From Ectobius pallidus (taxonomy: Eukaryota; Arthropoda; Insecta; Blattodea; Ectobiidae), in contig CAXKWD010000007.1 of NCBI GenBank assembly GCA_964059195.1, forward strand, positions 25,493,023 through 25,557,022: 64,000 nucleotides of DNA, in the 5' to 3' direction. Position numbers and translations under genes: made by a program. Below, piece after piece: positions 32,088 to 40,903 of this stretch. How positions within the stretch are numbered: position 1 is the stretch's first letter; each line of letters begins with the position of its first letter. Below the pieces are notes generated by a model that was not told the DNA's origin, made no database searches, and was given only the letters and a program-made list of their open reading frames with translations.

Positions 32088-32975
32088 ATGGCAGATGAAG
32101 AGGTAGAGCATGATGTGTATATTCCAGTGGTTCAAGCTATAAAACTAATTCCCCACATATTTGATGGCAATGTGCGCGAACTTAGATCTTTTTGTAATGG
32201 CGTAGAAGCCGCCTATGAATTAGTTCACCCCGACAAACAGAGCGTTCTATTTAAATTTGTAGAGTCCAAAATTCAGGGAGATGCTAAAGAGAAGTTATTA
32301 GCAAGAGTTCAGAGGAACACGTGGCCCCAGATTAGGAAGATACTTGAGGAAAATTATTCAGTACGTAGAACACTAGATTTTCATGCAGCAAATTTATACA
32401 CAACTAGGCAGGGACAGAATGAAACTGTAGCTCAGTGGGCATCCAGGGTTGATACACTAGGTAGAGATTTGCAGCGAGCAAGCAGAAACAGAATGACTCG
32501 CCTGGAGGAACGCGATCCAGATAGTAATTTACAGGAAGGCGCTAATGCTTTAGCAGGGGAACTTCTAAAAGGAACATTTGTTGGAGGTTTGAGAGATGAT
32601 AGAATTAAATATGTTGTGAAGGGAAAAGGAGAAGATGTTTCATTGGCTCAATTAGTAGATTCCGCTTTGGAAGAAGAAAGTAATTTAAAATCAGAACGAT
32701 TCAGGAATAATCAAGCAGGAGGACAATTGTGGAACAAGCAAACTACAGCGGGAAATCATGACAAAGATAGGAAACCTTTTATTAAGAGAGAAGTAAACAT
32801 GGTGAATCAAGTCACATGTTACAATTGCCAAGGCAAGGGCCATATGGCAAGGGACTGTAGGAAGAGAGTTACATGCTCCCGATGTCATAAGACGGGACAT
32901 GATTATAAGTCGTGTAGAGTGAGGATTAATTCCGATTCGCAGCAAGGAGGCTCGAACCAGGGAAACAGACAGTAG
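32088..32975 (+). CDS. gag: Gag polyprotein
   Basis: 295 residues. This structural protein would assemble the particle and bind the element's RNA. The N-terminal and central parts resemble Ty3/gypsy capsid in character (helical, with FDGNVRELRSFCNGVE near residues 25-40). Two CCHC zinc knuckles close the protein: C-x2-C-x4-H-x4-C at residues 244-257 (CYNCQGKGHMARDC) and 263-276 (CSRCHKTGHDYKSC). The start ATG follows TTTCACT at the end of the leader. The last codons overlap the pol frame by 46 nt, and a GGGAAAC heptamer lies 6 nt before the stop. Length and single frame indicate an intact gene. Confidence 0.93.
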   Translation: MADEEVEHDVYIPVVQAIKLIPHIFDGNVRELRSFCNGVEAAYELVHPDKQSVLFKFVESKIQGDAKEKLLARVQRNTWPQIRKILEENYSVRRTLDFHAANLYTTRQGQNETVAQWASRVDTLGRDLQRASRNRMTRLEERDPDSNLQEGANALAGELLKGTFVGGLRDDRIKYVVKGKGEDVSLAQLVDSALEEESNLKSERFRNNQAGGQLWNKQTTAGNHDKDRKPFIKREVNMVNQVTCYNCQGKGHMARDCRKRVTCSRCHKTGHDYKSCRVRINSDSQQGGSNQGNRQ

Positions 32976-32983
32976 GGCTGTCT
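32960..32983 (+). promoter_or_regulatory. Candidate -1 ribosomal frameshift signal
   Basis: GGGAAAC at 32960-32966 is in the correct register for gag (G GGA AAC) and is a canonical X-XXY-YYZ slippery site. pol lies in the -1 frame and is open from 32930. AGACAG (32967-32972) and CTGTCT (32978-32983) can pair as a 6-bp stem over the gag stop codon. An alternative stem starting at 32976 would leave about nine bases of spacer, nearer to the usual distance. Confidence 0.75.
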
Positions 32984-35900
32984 GGGCAATCGACACAGTC
33001 CTGTATTGAAGGTTGCGGTAGATATCATCTAGGGGACGCCTTAGGTAAGAGTGACTCACAGAGGAGCACTAAAGTAAATTGTTATTCACAGAGGAGCACT
33101 AAAGTAAATTGTGACTTACGCAGAAGCACAGAGAATGAGAAAGTAAAGCTAGGAGAATTTGAAAGATATGTTTTATGTGAAGAGTTAATAGGAGGTCTGG
33201 GAGTAGCCCTCTTAGACACAGGATCAGATATCTCATTAGTTAGAGAGAAATCGCTTAAGAATAATAGATGGGATTCGTCACCCATTATTATAAAAGGTAT
33301 AACAGGTGAAGAGAGACAGATAAATGGAATGGTTAGTTTGCGACTGGATAATGCATTAGAAAAACACGAGTGTTATGTAATTGAGGATTTACCAAGAGGG
33401 TTAGATCTTTTATTGGGAAGAACTTGGTTAAATGAACATAAATATGAATTTACGCAAATAATTGAACCTCTCACTGAAAAGATAATTGAATGCACGACAA
33501 AAGAAAAGGGAGTTAGATTTGTTGAACATCAGCAATTGCAAGAAGGAGTAATATGTGCGAGCAGCTTAGTGAACTGTCAGAATAATAAATTTTGTTGTTT
33601 GGTGATGAATCAGAATGAACACCCAGTTAGACTAAGAACAGCACCGAGGTTAGAAAAACCGCCTTGTCAGAGTAACGAGAGAACCCAAGACCATGAAGAT
33701 CAAAATAAAATGAGTCGGGCAGAAAGAATAAAATTGTTAGAAAGCAACTTGAGGTTAGAACACATCGCAGAGGGAAAAGAAGACATAGTAAAAATATGCC
33801 ATGAATATTTAGATGTTTTCAAGTTACCAGGTGATAAACTTACTGCTACAAACGCAGCACAACATACTATACCTACCCCAGATATTCCAAAAGGTAGGGC
33901 AATTACTTTGAAAAATTATAGGCTACCTGAAGCACAACAGGAAGAAATCCAACGACAAGTAGATCAAATGCTAAATGATGACATTATTACACATAGCAAG
34001 AGTGAGTGGAACTTTCCGTTGTTGGTAGTACCTAAGAAAATGGATGCATCAGGTAAGAGGAAGTTTCGTGTGTGCGTAGATTTCCGTAAACTTAACGAAA
34101 TTTCTGTAGGCGATTCATACCCATTACCCAATATACAGGATATTCTTGACAAGTTAGGAAGAGCTAGATATTTTTCCGCTTTAGATTGTGCAAGTGGCTA
34201 TTTGCAAATTCCTATTGTAGAAGAAGATCAATGCAAAACTGCGTTTAGCACACCTCGAGGACATTTTGAATATAAACGAATGCCATATGGTCTCAAGTCA
34301 AGTCCAGCTACGTTTATGCGAATGATGAATAATGTACTATCAGAAGTAATAGGCACAAGAACGTTAGTCTATATGGACGACATCTTAGTAATTGGCGAAT
34401 CACTTGAAGAGCATAACGACAAATTAAGAGAAGTACTTTCCAAATTAAGAGAGTTTAATATTAAACTAGAACCAGACAAATGTGAATTTTTAAAACAAGA
34501 GTTGAGCTATTTAGGACACATAGTAACTTCAGAAGGAGTAAAACCAGACTCAAGGAAAGTAATTGCAGTGGAAGGTTTCCCCACACCTAAGAATATTAAA
34601 GATGTAAAATCATTCTTAGGGTTGGCAGGCTACTATCGAAAGTTTATTGATCAATTTAGTGCTATTGCAAAACCATTGACAGATTTACTAAAGAACGATG
34701 TAGTATGGAAATGGGAAGAGAAAGAAAAGAATAGTTTTGAATTGTTAAAATCAAAATTGATAAACCCACCATTATTACAATACCCCGACTTCACAAGACC
34801 TTTTATTCTAACCACTGATGCCAGTGGATATGCAATTGGAGGAATATTAAGTCAAGGAAAATTAGGTCAAGACAAGCCTATAGCTTATGCAAGCCGTACT
34901 CTTAATCGAGCTGAATTAAATTATTCAACCACAGAAAAAGAACTTCTAGCTATAGTTTGGGCATGTAAACATTTTAGACCATACCTACTAGGTAGAAAGT
35001 TTCAAGTGGTAACCGACCACAAAGGATTGATATGGATATTCAATGTTAAAGACCCGAGTTCACGATTAATACGGTGGAAATTGCTGTTGGAAGAATATGA
35101 ATATGAAGTAGTTCACAGAGAAGGAAAAAAACAATGCAACGCAGACAGTCTTAGCAGGTACCCTGTAGAATGTTTGATATGCGACGCGGAAGAAGTAACT
35201 CCTGAGAGGAAGAAGAAAATAATCATTGAGATGCACAACTGTCCGGTTGGGGGACATCAAGGCATAACAAGAACAGTGGAAAGAATTAAGCTTTACACTC
35301 AGTGGGAAGGGTTAGAGAAAGACGTGCGAGAGTACATAAAAAGGTGTGAGGTATGTCAGAAACATAAACAGATGGATAGAAAGCAAGAACAAATGTTAGA
35401 GATAACAGACACTGCGAATGAACCGTGGCAGAAGATTTACTTAGATGTGGTAGGGCCATTACCTGTAACCGAAAGAGGATATAAATACATCCTGACCTGT
35501 CAAGACAATCTAAGTAAATACTTGAGAGCAATACCGTTACAACAGCAGACGGCTGATGAAGTAAGCGAAGCATTCGTAGAACAAGTAATATTAATTTTCG
35601 GAATACCTAATAATATAGTCACAGATCAAGGTGCAAATTTTATGAGTGATGTATTTAAACGCATATGTAAATTGATGAAGATAGAGAAAATAAATACAGC
35701 AGCGTATCACCCAGAAAGCAATGGAGCATTAGAGAGAACGCACAAAACACTTGTAAACTACTTAAGATGTTTTTGTGGCGACAAAAACACTCAATGGGAC
35801 AAATGGTTGAATTTTGCAACTTTTGCATATAATACCACCCCACATTCAGTAACAAAGTTTACACCTTATGAGATTTTGTTTGGGAAAATCGCTAATATAC

Positions 35901-36247
35901 CAGGAGTGTTGCAGAAAAGTCAAGCAATACAGTATAATTACGATGATGTTGTAATTGATATCAAGAAGAAAATGCAAGATACTTTTCAAGTGGCTAAAGA
36001 GAGATTGCAATTTAAAAAGGAAGCGCAACAAGCAAAAGGTTCACAAATAGTGAGTTCATATAACCAAGGCGATTTAGTTTTGTTAAAGATTGAGAATAGG
36101 CAAAAACTCGATGGACTATGGAAAGGTCCGTTTGAAATAATTGAAGACAAAGGCCCTAATGTACTTATCCAGGAGCTAGGTAAACGAAAGCGTCAAGAAG
36201 TGCATAAAAATAGGTTAAAGTCTTACTTATCTTCTCTTTCAGATTGA
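32967..36247 (+). CDS. pol: Pol polyprotein: protease, reverse transcriptase, RNase H, integrase
   Basis: Open frame entered by -1 frameshift from gag; the first ATG is only at 33329, after the protease, so that ATG is not the true start. Domains in order: aspartic protease with LLDTGSDISLV at about 33209-33241; reverse transcriptase with FSALDCASGY and catalytic YMDD (residues 348-351 counted from the ATG at 33329); RNase H with TTDAS (D497), E537 and D563; integrase with the HHCC zinc site (H636, H643, C673, C676) and the DDE triad D706, D766, E802 with exact D-35-E spacing. A GPY/F-type C-terminus (LWKGPFEII) follows. No stop interrupts it. Near the protease a 30-bp in-frame tandem duplication lies at 33055-33114. 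Belongs to Ty3/gypsy (Metaviridae). Confidence 0.95.
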
Positions 36248-36253
36248 CGGAGT

Positions 36254-37687
36254 ATGCAGTTTTTCAAGTGGATACTGCTCTCGTTAATTTTATTGTATTG
36301 GTGTACGGTAGGGAAAACTCAAGAGGCAAAAGAAATAAATTCAAAAGCAGGGTTATATTTTGATGAAGTGGGTAGTGTTCTATTCTATCCTACGAAATGG
36401 AAAGTAATCACATATATAGATTTGAGTCCAGCTAGAGACGTATGGAATCGAACTAAAGAACACTATAAAAGAGTAACAGATTATTGTATGAAATTTTCGA
36501 ATAAATCATGGTATCATTTAACTGATTGTCAAAACTTTGGACGTTACATGAGTTCCAAATCGAAACAAATAGATAGATCAAAAGATATAGTAGCTCAGTA
36601 TTTGAAAACCGATGTAAGTTATGATGAACACAAACGCAAAAAGCGTGGTATTCTAAATTTCATTGGAGAAATAGAGAAAGTATTATTCGGTACTTTATCA
36701 GATTCCGATGCTTCTAATTATAATACACACATAAAAGAATTAGAACAAAGACAGAAGGAATATTTACATTTGTCAAGCGAACAAATGACTGTTATTAAAT
36801 CCACTATTTTAAATGTTAACAATACAATTCAAAGAGTTAATATTAATGAAAGGAAATTAAAAGATAATTTATTGACATTGACAAAATATACAGACAAACA
36901 CTTTAGTGAGATTGAAGAAGAGGTAAATCAAGTAAACTTAATTAATGAACAGTTTCGATTAATACAGAGAGGAATAGAAGAAAGTCAACATGCATTTGAC
37001 ACTCTAACAGACGCGTTTGTACATGCCGAAGTAGGACTTATGCAACCACAATTAATAACGCCTATGAAAATTAAGGAATTGTTAAAATCTGAACATCTGC
37101 CTAGCGGAATGGAGTACCCTAATCTTCCTTTTTCTGAACTTCAAAAGATTGTTGTACCTACAACATATTCCTACCAACAATACCTTGTGTATGTGTTAAA
37201 TATTCCTTTGATTAACCCTACCCAATATCAGTTATATAAACTGTTACCTTTACCAACTCCCCAATCTTCTAATCCCGAATTGTATGGTTATGTAGATGTA
37301 AGGAAAGAGTATGTTTTCAGTGATGCCTTGAGACAGCATTACGGTAAGCTAACTGGTAATGAGTTACTGACATGTTTCCAACCTAATGAATTTCTGTATA
37401 TATGTAAAGCAGAAATTCCTATTTATGCATATGTACCAGGGAATGACTGTGAATCAACACTGTTACACCCTTCAACACAAAAGATGCCTGAGAGTTGTAA
37501 CATTATAATTGTGAGGTTAAGTCAAACTTTGTACGTCCCTTTGCATCTCAGCAATCAGTGGATATACGTAGCTCCACGAACAGAGATATTTACGACATTA
37601 TGTCCAAGCACAAGTACCACTTTGAAAATTAGTAATACAGGTATTCTTACCTTAAATCCAGGCTGTAAAGGATATTCAAGTATGTAA
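36254..37687 (+). CDS. env: Envelope glycoprotein, N-terminal portion (frame broken)
   Basis: 477 residues, starting 7 bp after pol. It has an N-terminal signal peptide (about residues 1-22), a furin-type site (R128-K-K-R131), and directly after it a GILNFIGEIEKVLFG stretch, the fusion-peptide region of errantivirus Env, related to baculovirus F proteins. A long helical region with heptad-like spacing follows. The frame ends at 37685-37687, before the membrane anchor, which lies in the -1 frame starting at 37669. As read, the product would be secreted and not anchored. A one-base loss, a sequencing error or an unusual decoding event could explain it. Native env would be made from a spliced RNA; I did not identify splice sites. 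Confidence 0.85.
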   Translation: MQFFKWILLSLILLYWCTVGKTQEAKEINSKAGLYFDEVGSVLFYPTKWKVITYIDLSPARDVWNRTKEHYKRVTDYCMKFSNKSWYHLTDCQNFGRYMSSKSKQIDRSKDIVAQYLKTDVSYDEHKRKKRGILNFIGEIEKVLFGTLSDSDASNYNTHIKELEQRQKEYLHLSSEQMTVIKSTILNVNNTIQRVNINERKLKDNLLTLTKYTDKHFSEIEEEVNQVNLINEQFRLIQRGIEESQHAFDTLTDAFVHAEVGLMQPQLITPMKIKELLKSEHLPSGMEYPNLPFSELQKIVVPTTYSYQQYLVYVLNIPLINPTQYQLYKLLPLPTPQSSNPELYGYVDVRKEYVFSDALRQHYGKLTGNELLTCFQPNEFLYICKAEIPIYAYVPGNDCESTLLHPSTQKMPESCNIIIVRLSQTLYVPLHLSNQWIYVAPRTEIFTTLCPSTSTTLKISNTGILTLNPGCKGYSSM

Positions 37688-37698
37688 CATTATATGCT

Positions 37699-38286
37699 AT
37701 GACAAGCAAGACCAGTAATTCAACCAATGATTTTATGCCTCAAGCTAGCATAAATTTCGATTGTTGTTTTGATATAAGTAAACAAGAACATGATAAATTG
37801 AAGTTAGACGTACCTTTGGTAAATATATTGTCTTCAGCAGACGACCTCAGATTAGCAAGTATTAAAGCCGACGAAGTTAATGAACTAATAAAAGAACAAG
37901 AAAGTCAATCTTATGATCATTACTATGTAACTACAAGTGTCTGGAGTTCAATAGTAACTGGTATAATTTTATTAAGTATTTGTATGTGTTGTTGCTGTTA
38001 TTGCAAATGTTGTCGCAATTGTTTTTGGTTATTATGGGAAAAATGTACCCCAACGCAATGCGTTGATAGATGTAGCAACATAGTTACAAATAATATTTGT
38101 GTGACTCACCCAGATGCTAAAGTCAAGTTTAGTAAAATTCCCAGTAGTAGTGAAGGAGAATTAACTATGATTACAGAAGCTCCAAGAACTAGATCAGATC
38201 CCTTAATTCCATCTCAAGAAATAGAGAATGAATTGAAAGGCGACTGTTTGGCAAAACGAACACGCAGTAAGAAATTCTTTCGTTAA
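37699..38286 (+). pseudogene. env: Envelope glycoprotein, C-terminal portion with membrane anchor
   Basis: Continues Env in another frame, which is open from 37669; the ATG at 37699 is internal and probably not used. It has an ectodomain end (SINFDCCFDI), a transmembrane segment at about residues 80-97 (SSIVTGIILLSICM), and a cysteine-rich juxtamembrane and cytoplasmic tail (CMCCCCYCKCCRNC). The tail ends at 38286. Separate expression is unlikely because there is no signal peptide. I give no rejoined sequence. Confidence 0.8.
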
Positions 38287-38658
38287 TCACTTTCATAACA
38301 TAATTATTTAAATATGTTATTGTCACTAATGTGGCTTATTTCTTAACTTATTGTGCCATAATAATATATTTATTATGCCATGATATTGATGATTTCCAAT
38401 TATTGTCACTCAAGATGTGACGTAATTGTAACACACATATAATTTTCACTTATTATATGTGATGTATTTTGTAACTTTACTTCATATAGTGTCACTTATA
38501 ATGTGGCGTACTTTACAATTTATTTCAATTGATGTAACTTTTATATTATGTATTTTGTAATTTATTGTGTCACAATATCACAGGTATTATGATACGATAT
38601 TGATGTTTCATGAAAAGAATGGAATACCATATTTCCAATCTTTTTATAACAGTGGGGG
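38287..38658 (+). other. Retroelement 3' untranslated region with polypurine tract
   Basis: AT-rich and without an ORF. AGTGGGGG at 38651-38658 abuts the 3' LTR and is the expected plus-strand primer site. Imperfect repeats of TGTCACT and ATGTGGC occur between 38315 and 38510. Confidence 0.8.
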
Positions 38659-39430
38659 TGTAATGATCTTGCACCACAATACTATGTACAGTATGAATAT
38701 CTTTATATTTTTCCTTAAGGACAACCAGGAAGTCCGACTTGTATCACTTATCACTTAAATGCACCCCGGAAGTTATTCTCCCCTAATGGAATCTCAAGTA
38801 AGAGGGTTGCACTCTATATGCTATAAAGATACCAAACCACTCTAGTGTATAAGAGGGTAGCACTCTGGATGACATAAAGATACCCAACCACTCCACAGTA
38901 AGAGGGTTGCACTCTAGATGCCATAAAGATACCTAACCACTCTAATGTGTAAGAGGGTTGCCATAAAGATATCTAACCACTCAAATGTATAACAAGGGTT
39001 GCACTCAAGATGCCATAAAGATATCTAACCACTCTAATGTGTACAAGGGTAGCACTCTAGCTATCATAAGGATATCTAACTATGCAATAAGGAAGAGTTG
39101 CCACTTTAACCACTCTAATGTGTACAAGGGTAGCACTCTAGCTATCATAAGGATATCTAACTATGCAATAAGGAAGAGTTGCCACTTTAACCACTTAAGA
39201 GCCTATGTAACTCCCACCCTTTGCTAAGAGTATATAAACATGTACTAGTGTTAGAATCTGGGCACTCAGCACTCTAGTCTCCACCGAGACGATCATCTGT
39301 ATTTCTACGCTTCATGTAACTGTGTACGACTGATCTATTATAATAAAGACTTGTTACTTAAACATTGCAAGAGAAAAGGACTTAGTTTCTTTTCCCGAAC
39401 TTCGACTCCAAGCAATCCAAATTCATTACA
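38659..39430 (+). repeat. 3' LTR, 772 bp
   Basis: Same length and, as far as I can read, same sequence as the 5' LTR, including the two 81-bp repeats. Followed by AACG, the target duplication. Confidence 0.95.
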
Positions 39431-39434
39431 AACG

Positions 39435-40090
39435 CACATCTTCTATATTTCAAAGGTTTAAAAAATTGCACAGATTTGCGAAAAAGAAACCCAGCTAGTG
39501 TAGAACTATGAAACGTTTCTTACTCATATGAAGGAATTAGAAACTATTAGTGAAACATCTCGAAAATAATAGAAATGAACGTTCATTACCGATATCTGAG
39601 CAAAGACTAAATGGTCCTAGCTGCCTTTTAATTTGGATGATTTTTCAATGAAACAAGCAAGCAATGCATTTTCGGTGTAGTGTTTAGCATTAACCTTCTC
39701 GCGCCATGCCTTGAAAATATCATGTCCTTTCTTATCTCTTCCTGCAGATTTTAAGTTCTCTTCAAGATATATTCATACCATGGGCGCCGACTTAGGAGGG
39801 TGCTGTGTATTTCCAGCACCCTCAGTTATTATTATTACTAGAGGTGTTCAGCACCCCCATTAATATTTAATATTTCCCACAACTAGTAAAACTAATGACA
39901 AAGAGATTATCTCTGTGGTCTACAATAGGTAAACATATTAAGTAGCAATTATTCATTCTGACAGAGAAGAAGCTGTGCACTTACACTAGGATGAAATAGC
40001 AAACTAGTTTATTACTAGAAATTAATTTGCAGGCTGATATTTGCAATGAACATGTAATTCGCAAAAAGGCGATCCTTATGTGCCATAACA
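39435..40090. other. Stretch without a supported gene
   Basis: Holds a hAT-like terminus fragment near 39780 (ATGGGCGCCGACTTAGGAG) and CAGCACCCCCAT near 39850, possibly the two ends of a short MITE. Confidence 0.4.

Positions 40091-40132
<42 letters not shown>
40091..40132. repeat. (TC)n microsatellite
   Basis: About 20 uninterrupted TC units. Confidence 0.95.
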
Positions 40133-40133
<1 letters not shown>

Positions 40134-40214
40134 AATCTTGTGCCCCCATGTTGGGTCTTCCAAGTGGAGGTTTCTGTTTACCGATGTGAATTTTGTTACG
40201 CTTATTTTCCTAGA

Positions 40215-40503
40215 GAGGGCAGAGGGACAGGTGGTAAGCCCATCGCCCTTAACCCCCCCTCAGGAAACTAAGGTATTACTTGGACGTGAAAGGGCCGAGA
40301 AATTTTGACCAGAGGCTCTAATTTAGGTTTGGAGTTTTTTACGTGCCGTAAATGTACGACACGGGCTCCATAGCTTAAAGTCCCTCGGAGAACTCCGTGC
40401 CCAGGATTTTTACCTCCTGAAAAACCCATCGACTGCGGCCGGGTTTGATCCCGCGACCTTCGGATCTAGAGGCACGCTACCTCTAGACCACCGCAGCCGA
40501 TAT
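40215..40503 (-). mobile_element. tRNA-derived SINE, family G
   Basis: The minus-strand head begins near 40500 (CGGCTGCGGTGGTCTAGAGG) with B-box-like GGGATCAAACCCGG, then a body with TTTTTCAGGAGGTAAAAATC and GCACGGAGTTCTCCGAGGGA. Confidence 0.65.
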
Positions 40504-40699
40504 AACATGTTTAAAATTTCATTAATCCTCAAGAAAAGTTTGTGTTGTTAATAACGCAATAATATTACTATTGGTTAAATGTCCATCGCATGTCCATTGC
40601 TTATCTTGTATGTGGTATATGGTCTTGTATGTATTAATAGTATAATATAGAGTTTAGAGTCCCCGTGATTAATGAGGTATAATTTTCTTTTGTTTGCAG
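40504..40699 (+). other. Intron end preceding the BTK-motif exon
   Basis: Non-coding; finishes with the pyrimidine tract TTTTCTTTTGTTTGCAG, a good 3' splice site, at 40683-40699. Confidence 0.6.
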
Positions 40700-40903
40700 T
40701 TTGTTCTGAAAACTCTTGCCTAAGTGATAGGTACCACGTTGGTCTGTGGAGCGGTAAGCGGTGGACGTGTTGTCGACTGTCGAATCGATCTGCTGACGGT
40801 TGTGATTCCTGCACTACTTGGTCCAAATCATCTTCCTCCCTCAACAAGAACGAGTCTGTCGAATCCATCAACAATAACCCAGCAGCTCAAGCTAGACCTA
40901 CAG
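40700..40903 (+). CDS. Internal exon of a host gene with a BTK-type zinc motif
   Basis: A 204-bp exon bounded by TTTTCTTTTGTTTGCAG upstream and CAG/GTAAGA downstream. It is open in the frame beginning with the last two bases of a codon and ends with one base of the next, so it is a symmetric phase 1-1 exon. It encodes CSENSCLSDRYH, then GLWSGKRWTCCRLSNRSADG, then CDSCTTWS, followed by a Ser/Asn-rich segment. His12, Cys23, Cys24 and Cys34 (counting whole codons) fit the BTK zinc motif H-x10-C-C-x9-C exactly. That motif usually follows a PH domain in Tec kinases and some Ras GAPs. Which gene this is I cannot tell; neighbouring exons are not recognisable in the window. Confidence 0.72.

Larger units (their letters stand above)
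30872..39430 (+). mobile_element. Env-bearing Ty3/gypsy (errantivirus-like) retroelement, full length
   Basis: 8559 bp, flanked by the 4-bp duplication AACG (30868-30871 and 39431-39434). Two 772-bp LTRs begin TGTAATG and end CATTACA. Between them, in order: primer-binding region, leader, gag, pol (protease, reverse transcriptase, RNase H, integrase), env, and a purine tract AGTGGGGG just before the 3' LTR. I saw no difference between the LTRs, so it is a young insertion. gag and pol are open; env has one change of frame. Confidence 0.95.

Noticed and set aside
31753..32106. 117-codon frame in the retroelement leader
   Set aside because: Overlaps the gag start, has no domain, and the minus strand is equally open.
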